The notes beneath the pieces are model-generated. The model ran no database searches. It was not told where the DNA came from and was given only the letters and a program-made list of their open reading frames with translations. From positions 248,001 through 312,000 of the forward strand of contig NZ_VHLL01000002.1 in the NCBI RefSeq assembly GCF_025384765.1: a DNA stretch of 64,000 nucleotides. Reading direction: 5' to 3'. This stretch comes from Methanoculleus formosensis. GTDB taxonomy: Archaea; Halobacteriota; Methanomicrobia; Methanomicrobiales; Methanoculleaceae. This document shows, one piece after another, positions 58,520 to 64,000 of this stretch; within the stretch, counting starts at the first letter, position 1; each line of letters opens with the position of its first letter. The position numbers and the translations under genes are program-made.

Positions 58520-59079
58520 CTCGATGTAAAGACGTGATACTTCTCGTCCGGGTCCTCGATCTCGCGCAGGATCCGGCTGATGATCATCCGGCTCGGGTGC
58601 GGAAGCGACCTGATCCGCCCTGAGATGTCGGCAAAACTCTCGAACGGCTTCTTTTCCCGCTGTTCGAGGACCTCCCAGAGCAGTTTCTTCCCGATGCCGG
58701 GGAGCAGGTGCAGCATGTGGAACTTCGGCGTGATGGAGACGGACTTGTTGAAGAACTCGACGAACCGCTGTTCGTTCTCGCCGACGATCTGCTCGACCAC
58801 GAACGGCAACTCGAGTTTCGCGGTCGCCGTCAGGTCCTCGTAACCGATCCGCCGCTTGACACGCTCGACCTTCTCTCGCTCCGCATCGCCGATATAGACG
58901 CGATCGTAGATCTGAATGTCCGCACCCTGCTTCGGGATGAGCTCGAGCAACTTGAACTGGTCCACGCCGACCGCCTGGACGATCGGTTCGCGCTTGTAGG
59001 CCTGACGCTGCTCGCTCATGTACCCCATGGGAAGGACATCGATGACTATCGCGTTCTCCTCTTTCCTTTCGGTCTTCAT
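58516..59079 (-). CDS. DUF655 family RNA-binding protein
   Basis: This 187-aa archaeal protein has an N-terminal OB-like region (ENAIVIDVLPMGY, AVGVDQFKLLELIP, IYDRVYIGD) and a C-terminal helix-hairpin-helix domain (LHLLPGIGKKLLWEVLEQRE). It is conserved next to ksgA and rpl21e in most archaea and presumably takes part in ribosome or RNA metabolism. ATG at 59079 follows AGGGGTGG. A GTG at 59088 is an alternative. Confidence 0.9.
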   Translation of the reverse strand: MKTERKEENAIVIDVLPMGYMSEQRQAYKREPIVQAVGVDQFKLLELIPKQGADIQIYDRVYIGDAEREKVERVKRRIGYEDLTATAKLELPFVVEQIVGENEQRFVEFFNKSVSITPKFHMLHLLPGIGKKLLWEVLEQREKKPFESFADISGRIRSLPHPSRMIISRILREIEDPDEKYHVFTSR

Positions 59080-59096
59080 TGGCACCACCCCTTCGA

Positions 59097-59447
59097 TCAG
59101 AAGTGGGTCATTACCAGGTCGAGGATCTCGTCAAGCTCTTCCGTTGTAAGATTGAACCGTTCTTTGGCGTAGATTGCCCGCAGTTCGTCCCGGGTTCGCG
59201 GCATCAGGTTCGCGATGCGGTAGGCGATCTCCTCTTTCATCTTCTCGAGTTTCAGGAGCTCGTCGACAAGGGCGCGACCCTTCTCCGAAGACGCCTTTGT
59301 AAGCTGGTTGGCATGCTCGATACTCTTACGAAACTCATACGACATCTCCTCTCCGGACTCAAGCCGGGCTGCCTCCACCGAGAGAAGGGTATCCCGCAAC
59401 TCGGGGAGCAGCATCCGCTCTTCACTCACAATTCGTTTTACCGTCAT
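59097..59447 (-). CDS. rpoF: DNA-directed RNA polymerase subunit Rpo4 (RpoF/Rpb4)
   Basis: This 116-aa subunit forms the stalk of archaeal RNA polymerase with Rpo7. It is helical, with the family pattern RMLLPELRDTL, ANQLTKASSEKGRALVDELL and a C-terminal HRDC-like region (RTRDELRAIYAKERF). ATG at 59447 is chosen over 59456 because of the MTVKRIVSEE start. It lies in the L21e-Rpb4-DUF655-KsgA cluster known across Euryarchaeota. Confidence 0.93.
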   Translation of the reverse strand: MTVKRIVSEERMLLPELRDTLLSVEAARLESGEEMSYEFRKSIEHANQLTKASSEKGRALVDELLKLEKMKEEIAYRIANLMPRTRDELRAIYAKERFNLTTEELDEILDLVMTHF

Positions 59448-59469
59448 GCCAACCACTACCTGTTGAGGA

Positions 59470-59763
59470 TTATACTTTCTGCGCTTTTAGATGTTGCGGT
59501 CTCGCAATCACCTGCTTTACCGAATCGCCATCGCTGACCTCGACCACCCATGCGCGTCCGCGCTGTCCGATGACCGTGCCGGTCTTCCCGTGGAACCTCC
59601 GGTGGGGCATGCCCTTCTGGACACTCGGCTCGACCACGACGTGCACCTTCTGCCCGATCTCGTAGTTCTGAATCACCGAGGTGACCGGGGTGATACCGCG
59701 TTTTCTGAGGTCCTTCTTGAACTTATACCGCGTCTTCTTGCGTGGTCCATTGTGATGTGCCAT
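59470..59763 (-). CDS. rpl21e: 50S ribosomal protein L21e
   Basis: This 97-aa ribosomal protein has the basic N-terminus (MAHHNGPRKKTRYKFKKD), GQKVHVVVEPSVQKGMPH and the KOW-like GKTGTVIGQRGRAWVVEV. It is 2 nt behind pus10. Confidence 0.97.
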   Translation of the reverse strand: MAHHNGPRKKTRYKFKKDLRKRGITPVTSVIQNYEIGQKVHVVVEPSVQKGMPHRRFHGKTGTVIGQRGRAWVVEVSDGDSVKQVIARPQHLKAQKV

Positions 59764-59765
59764 GA

Positions 59766-61004
59766 TTACTCACCATACTCGTTTGCAGTTTTGACCAGCA
59801 CCACATCGAGGCTGACAACACTTGCGGTGCGCCCCAGGATCTGGGCAAGGCTGGGCTGGGTTCTCCCGCCGTCTCCCGATACCAGTTCTTTGATGTAGAG
59901 GCCCGCTTCGCCGACGACTTCAACCCAGTATCTGTCGCCTTCCGTGCCCGTGCATCCGATATCGAGGACACGCCGTTCCCGAACTTTATCTGCCCGTCGG
60001 TGTGACACCCGCAGGGGGGTGCGCTGTCGTATCGTTACACCTTTTAACTGATCGAGGGCTGTCCTGAACTCATCTGGGGTTGCAGAACCGTCTATCTCGA
60101 CCAGGATCCTGTATTTTTTATGCGCTTTGTCGGATTTAAGGCTTTGCACCATCTTCCGATCCGTCCATCCGTCGAGATGGACCGCCACCCGGCCGTCGGC
60201 CGCCTGGTTGATCTCCGCCTCAAGCGCCGCGAGATCCAGCGACCGCTTCCGCGGTGCCTCGATCTCCATCACGAAGGGGCGGCCCGATCCGAGCATCCGG
60301 GCATCGATATCCTCTCTTCCGGCACCGTGCAAGACGGCGTTCTCCGCGTCGAAGGCCTCGATCGCCGGCCTCCCGATCAGTTCCTCGACGGAGTCGGCGT
60401 ACTGCTTGCCCGTGAAGTCGCACTTCTCGCACCCGGCCCCCCTGCACGCCCGGCAATCCCAGTGGGTCTGGGGGATGCCGCGCTCGTACTTCATGTAGCG
60501 GCCGGAGAAGAAGACGGGGTTCACCTGCACCTCGACAGTGCCTTCCCCGAGATCGAGGATCGCGACGACGTCGGGTTTCTTCAGGTCGGCCGTCTTCCCC
60601 GTGAGGGCCGAGACGGCTTTTCCGACCTCCCGGTTCATCTCGGCCTTCAGCGGTTCGGGGTCGCGGAGCGAGAGATCGCTCCAGACCATCTCCTCGCTCT
60701 CCGCGACGAGCGGCGGCACCTTCGTCCCGATAAGGAACGTTGAAAACTCGATACCGTCCAGTGCCTCGATCACCCTCTTCGCCCAGTCTTCGGTGCGGGA
60801 GAGTTCGCCGGCGCATACCCAGCAGGAATCCGGGTCCGGTTCATGGTGCGGCTCGTTTGCCGCAATCTCGTGCGCGATCCGAAGAGCCCTGCCCCGCTCC
60901 TCGTTCGTAAGCGAAAACGACCGCTTGCCGAAGAACCGCCCGAGGCAGTGGTTGCAGGTATCGCCGTATCCAAGAATTGCTTCTACCTCTTGTATGATAT
61001 CCAT
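59766..61004 (-). CDS. pus10: tRNA pseudouridine synthase Pus10
   Basis: This 412-aa enzyme makes pseudouridine at positions 54 and 55 of archaeal tRNAs. Zinc-binding cysteines lie in CNHCLGRFF and CWVC, and a second set in CRACRGAGCEKC. A THUMP-like region precedes the catalytic domain. The catalytic aspartate sits in GREDIDARMLGSGRPF, followed by the family's R-containing loops (TPLRVSHRRAD, GEAGLYIKELVSGD). Its ATG overlaps the stop of trmY by one base. Confidence 0.95.
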   Translation of the reverse strand: MDIIQEVEAILGYGDTCNHCLGRFFGKRSFSLTNEERGRALRIAHEIAANEPHHEPDPDSCWVCAGELSRTEDWAKRVIEALDGIEFSTFLIGTKVPPLVAESEEMVWSDLSLRDPEPLKAEMNREVGKAVSALTGKTADLKKPDVVAILDLGEGTVEVQVNPVFFSGRYMKYERGIPQTHWDCRACRGAGCEKCDFTGKQYADSVEELIGRPAIEAFDAENAVLHGAGREDIDARMLGSGRPFVMEIEAPRKRSLDLAALEAEINQAADGRVAVHLDGWTDRKMVQSLKSDKAHKKYRILVEIDGSATPDEFRTALDQLKGVTIRQRTPLRVSHRRADKVRERRVLDIGCTGTEGDRYWVEVVGEAGLYIKELVSGDGGRTQPSLAQILGRTASVVSLDVVLVKTANEYGE

Positions 61005-61573
61005 CAGGATTCCCTCCGGTCCATCTCGTTTAAGAGGACGGTGATCGTGTGATCGGCGTGCAGCGACCGCGGCCCGACCGAGTAGCGGGGGTAGCCCGCG
61101 ATCGAAGCCTCCTCCTCCGCGGTGAAGTTATGGTGATCCGAGAGGAGATAGTTCTCCGGGAGATCGGGTGCCGCCCTGACGTCCTCGCCCGCCTCGTCGA
61201 GCACCGCGAACGGGATCTCGGCAAGCAGCCGGGAGAGCCCGCCGCGGCGGACGTAGACGCCCGGGGTCGACTCCCGGAACTCGTCCCCGCAGGGGATCGA
61301 GAGCGCCTTCTTGATCAGGGCGGCGCTGCTCCGCTCGTCCGGCGAGAGATGCCTGACCCCGGCGCCGCGAAAGAGGACGGTCTTCTCGGGCCCGGGCTCG
61401 CCGCAGAGGATGAGGTAGCACTCGACGTCGCGGCGCAGATCGTGAGAGAGGAAGAACGAGGAGTTGACGGAGCGGCAGAGGACGTCCATCCTCCCGCCGC
61501 TCCCGGGCAGATCGTTGAGGCTGAAGGTGCCGCTCGTCACGGCAAGGTGGCCCACGACGGCAAACCGTTTCAT
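61004..61573 (-). CDS. trmY: tRNA (pseudouridine54-N1)-methyltransferase TrmY
   Basis: This 189-aa SPOUT-class enzyme methylates N1 of pseudouridine 54 in the T-loop. The N-terminal [20 protein letters not shown] and the C-terminal [21 protein letters not shown] are typical. It lies directly upstream of pus10, whose product makes its substrate, so the two steps are encoded in one unit. Its ATG overlaps the ffh stop by 4 nt. Confidence 0.94.
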   Translation of the reverse strand: MKRFAVVGHLAVTSGTFSLNDLPGSGGRMDVLCRSVNSSFFLSHDLRRDVECYLILCGEPGPEKTVLFRGAGVRHLSPDERSSAALIKKALSIPCGDEFRESTPGVYVRRGGLSRLLAEIPFAVLDEAGEDVRAAPDLPENYLLSDHHNFTAEEEASIAGYPRYSVGPRSLHADHTITVLLNEMDRRES

Positions 61574-62901
61574 CTACTAGGTCCGCCGAACTTCTTCATC
61601 ATGCGCTGCATGTTGAACTTGCCGCCGCCCATGCCCCGCATGCCCTTCAGGGCACGCTGCATGATCTTGTAGTACTTGATGAGGTCGCGGACGTCGTCGG
61701 GCGTCACGCCGGCGCCCCGGGCGATCCGCTGGATCCGGGAGCTCCCGATCATCGACGGGTCGTCGAGCTCGGGAGACGTCATCGAGTCCATGATCACCTT
61801 GTAGCGCTGCATCTTCGTGCTGGTGATGTCGTAGGCGTCGTCGGGGATCTGCATCCCGCCGAGAGGGAGCATGCTCATGATCTGCTTCAGGGGCCCCATC
61901 TTGTTGAGCGCCTCGAGCTGCTTGTACATGTCCCGGAGCGTGAACTTCCCCTTGAGCATCGCGTTGACGTCGAGATCCTCGGTCGAGACCGCTTCCTCCG
62001 CCCGCTCGACGAGCGCTTTTAAGTCGCCCATCCCGAGCAGCCGGGATATGAACCCGTCCGGGTCGAACCTCTCAAGGTCCTCGATCGTCTCGCCGCTCCC
62101 GATGAAGACGATCCCGCTCTGCGTCTCGGCTACCGCCGAGAGAGCGCCTCCGCCCTTCGCCGTGCCGTCCATCTTCGTGACCAGGACACCGTCGATCCCG
62201 ATCGCCTCGTGGAATCTCCGGGCCTGCTCGCTCGCCTGCTGACCGAGCGCCGCGTCGATGACGAGCCACCGGTGGTCCGGGTGCGCGATCTCGTTGATGT
62301 TGACGATCTCCTCGATCAGGTTCTCCTCGAGGGCGTGCCGTCCCTGGGTGTCGATGATGATGACTTCGTACTGTTTGCGGTACTTCGGGAGGCCTTCCCG
62401 GACGATCTTGAGCGCATCCTTCTCGTTCGGGTCTCCGAAGCATGGGACGGCTATCCGGTCGCAGAGGGTCTTCAACTGCTGATAGGCGCCCGGCCGGAAG
62501 GTATCGGCGCAGATCACCCCGACCCGCAGCCCCTTGCGCTGGAAGTAGCGGGCGAGTTTCGCGGTCGTCGTGGTCTTCCCGCTCCCCTGCAGCCCCGCCA
62601 TCAGGATCGTCTGGGGCCCGAGAGCCACCTCGCCGGGCGTTCCCATCAGCCGGACGAGTTCCTGGTAGACGATCCGGAGAACGTGCTCCCGGACACCCAT
62701 CCCCTTCAGGGGCTCCTCATCGAGAGCGCGCTGCTTGATCGCCTGGGAGAGGTGCATCACGAGTTTGACGTTGACGTCCGACTGGAGGAGCGCACGCTGC
62801 AGGTCGCGCACCAGTTCGTCGACCGCCGCACGGTCGATCACCGTCTTGCCGGCGAGCTTCTTGACGGCGTCTTTCAAGGACGTGCCGAGGTTATCGAGCA
62901 T
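61570..62901 (-). CDS. ffh: Signal recognition particle protein SRP54
   Basis: This 443-aa GTPase binds signal peptides and 7S RNA. The N domain and G domain have [30 protein letters not shown] and [11 protein letters not shown]. The methionine-rich M domain (from about 305) ends with a basic RIARGAGV helix and [18 protein letters not shown]. It overlaps ftsY by one base. Confidence 0.97.
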   Translation of the reverse strand: MLDNLGTSLKDAVKKLAGKTVIDRAAVDELVRDLQRALLQSDVNVKLVMHLSQAIKQRALDEEPLKGMGVREHVLRIVYQELVRLMGTPGEVALGPQTILMAGLQGSGKTTTTAKLARYFQRKGLRVGVICADTFRPGAYQQLKTLCDRIAVPCFGDPNEKDALKIVREGLPKYRKQYEVIIIDTQGRHALEENLIEEIVNINEIAHPDHRWLVIDAALGQQASEQARRFHEAIGIDGVLVTKMDGTAKGGGALSAVAETQSGIVFIGSGETIEDLERFDPDGFISRLLGMGDLKALVERAEEAVSTEDLDVNAMLKGKFTLRDMYKQLEALNKMGPLKQIMSMLPLGGMQIPDDAYDITSTKMQRYKVIMDSMTSPELDDPSMIGSSRIQRIARGAGVTPDDVRDLIKYYKIMQRALKGMRGMGGGKFNMQRMMKKFGGPSR

Positions 62902-63992
62902 CAGGCATCATCTCCAAGGAGTTCGTTCACCACGGCGCGGGGTTCAAACGGCATGATGTCGTCGTAGCCCTGGCCGGTACCGAGGAAGAGGATCGGTTTT
63001 CCAACGGTGTGAGCGACCGATATCGCCGCGCCTCCCTTCGGATCCATATCCGCCTTCGTCAGAACGACCGCATCGGTGCCGACGGCCTTGTTGAACTCGT
63101 CGGCCCGGATGACCGCGTCGTTTCCTGCGACCGCCTCGTCGACGTAGACGACGAGATCGGGCTTCATGACCCGCCGGATCTTATCGAGCTGGTTCATGAG
63201 GTTCGCCCGGTTGTGGAACCTTCCCGCCGTATCGGCGAGGACGACGTCGATATCGTGCGCCTTTGCGTACTGGACGGCGTCGAAGAGGACCGCAGAGGGG
63301 TCGGCGCCCGCCTGGTGCTGGATCGTCTTGATCCCGAGGCGGTCGGCGTGAACCCGTATCTGCTCGATCGCACCCGCACGGAAGGTGTCGCCTGCACCGA
63401 TCACGACCGTAAAACCGTTCTTCTGCAGGTATTGCCCGACCTTCGCGACGGTCGTCGTCTTGCCGGTCCCGTTCACGCCCGTAAAGAGGATCTTCACCGG
63501 CCGCTCGTGCTCGCGGATGTAGGTGGCAAGGTCGAGACCGTCGCCCAGCACCCCGCAGAGCGCGGAGCGCAGGGTCGATACGACCAGGTCGTCGACCGAT
63601 GCGCCGATCTTACGGCGCCTGCCCACCAGGTCGCGGCGCATGCGGGCGATGATCTCGTCCGTGACCGGGAGCGCGACGTCGTTTTCAAGGAGAACCATCT
63701 CGAGTTCGAAGAGCGGCTCCTCGACGTCCTTTTCCTGGAGGAGGACCTCCCGGTCCCGGACAAGGACTTTCACCTTCTCAAAAAACGTGGGGTTCTCCCG
63801 GGCCTCCTGCACCTTCTTTTCCGTGATGGAAGGTTCGGATCGGGTGGTCGGGGTGGGGACAGGTGCTTGAACCTCCGCGGCCTCCGGCAGTTCTGCAACC
63901 TGCGGCTCCGGTTCCGGCCCGGCAGCCTCCTCGATATTCGAGGCGAATTTCGTCCTGATATTCTGAAGTTTTTTCTTTAAGGAATCAAACAT
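62901..63992 (-). CDS. ftsY: Signal recognition particle receptor FtsY
   Basis: This 363-aa SRP receptor has a charged N-terminal A region (1-75, Pro/Glu-rich), then the NG domain with [25 protein letters not shown] and [11 protein letters not shown]. It docks SRP54-ribosome complexes at the membrane. It heads the minus-strand run ending with the HemK2-like gene; its promoter lies beyond the window edge. Confidence 0.97.
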   Translation of the reverse strand: MFDSLKKKLQNIRTKFASNIEEAAGPEPEPQVAELPEAAEVQAPVPTPTTRSEPSITEKKVQEARENPTFFEKVKVLVRDREVLLQEKDVEEPLFELEMVLLENDVALPVTDEIIARMRRDLVGRRRKIGASVDDLVVSTLRSALCGVLGDGLDLATYIREHERPVKILFTGVNGTGKTTTVAKVGQYLQKNGFTVVIGAGDTFRAGAIEQIRVHADRLGIKTIQHQAGADPSAVLFDAVQYAKAHDIDVVLADTAGRFHNRANLMNQLDKIRRVMKPDLVVYVDEAVAGNDAVIRADEFNKAVGTDAVVLTKADMDPKGGAAISVAHTVGKPILFLGTGQGYDDIMPFEPRAVVNELLGDDA

Positions 63993-64000
63993 TATGAACT

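Overview
The window comes from a G+C-rich methanogenic euryarchaeon. The best fit is a Methanomicrobiales member close to Methanoculleus; this is inferred from gene content, not from a search. The evidence is an archaeal histone, RadA, FEN1 and RPA; Rpb4, L21e, Pus10 and TrmY; the coenzyme F430 cyclase pair CfbC/CfbD; an F420H2-oxidase-type flavodiiron protein; the archaeal phosphoribulokinase; a DUF2193 protein; AqpM; and bacterial-type MutS/MutL of the kind found in Methanomicrobia. Promoters, where visible, are archaeal TATA boxes about 25-30 nt upstream of the inferred transcription start. Several genes look nearly leaderless. I see no rRNA, tRNA or CRISPR array.

Layout. 1-8 kb: replication and repair genes (RPA, RadA, FEN1), a phosphatase, a PRC-barrel protein, a histone, an HTH-CBS regulator, an Obg/Nog-type GTPase and a presenilin-like protease. 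8-11 kb: DUF2193, DUF2180 and aquaporin. 11-17 kb: a rubredoxin/TPP-enzyme pair, slipin, endonuclease V, flavodiiron protein and phosphoribulokinase. 17-22 kb: TrkH, an exported protein, and cfbC-cfbD.

21.9-32.4 kb is the main accessory island. It is one tightly packed minus-strand operon: an OB-like small protein, a half-size HsdS, HsdM, an unlisted 35-codon ORF, DinD, a SIR2-domain protein, a full-length HsdS, HsdR and a YgjP-type metallopeptidase. Nearly all junctions overlap by a few bases. It is a type I restriction-modification system with built-in extra effectors. An AT-richer stretch without a convincing gene lies upstream of it (32.4-33.2 kb).

33-39.4 kb: universal stress protein, PH-domain membrane protein, GNAT, a small coiled-coil protein, a solitary nitrogenase-component-1-like protein, and leuC-leuD-leuB. 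39.5-43.9 kb: mutS-mutL. 45.7-51.2 kb is a second notable unit: a complete metal/corrinoid-type ABC importer, a SAM methyltransferase, and a protein fusing a radical SAM enzyme to a substrate-binding-protein fold, probably co-transcribed. 51-57 kb: a membrane-anchored Lon-type protease without an ATPase domain, MATE exporter, YkgJ-type cysteine-cluster protein, and an AT-rich Schlafen-type AlbA_2 protein that looks acquired.

57-64 kb is a conserved archaeal information-processing run on the minus strand: ftsY, ffh, trmY, pus10, rpl21e, rpoF (Rpb4), DUF655, ksgA and an HemK2-like methyltransferase. Three related copies of a ~150-bp intergenic repeat (18.9, 44.5 and 53.8 kb) and two copies of a CTTCGCG-rich inverted repeat (36.4 and 44.4 kb) are not explained by any gene.
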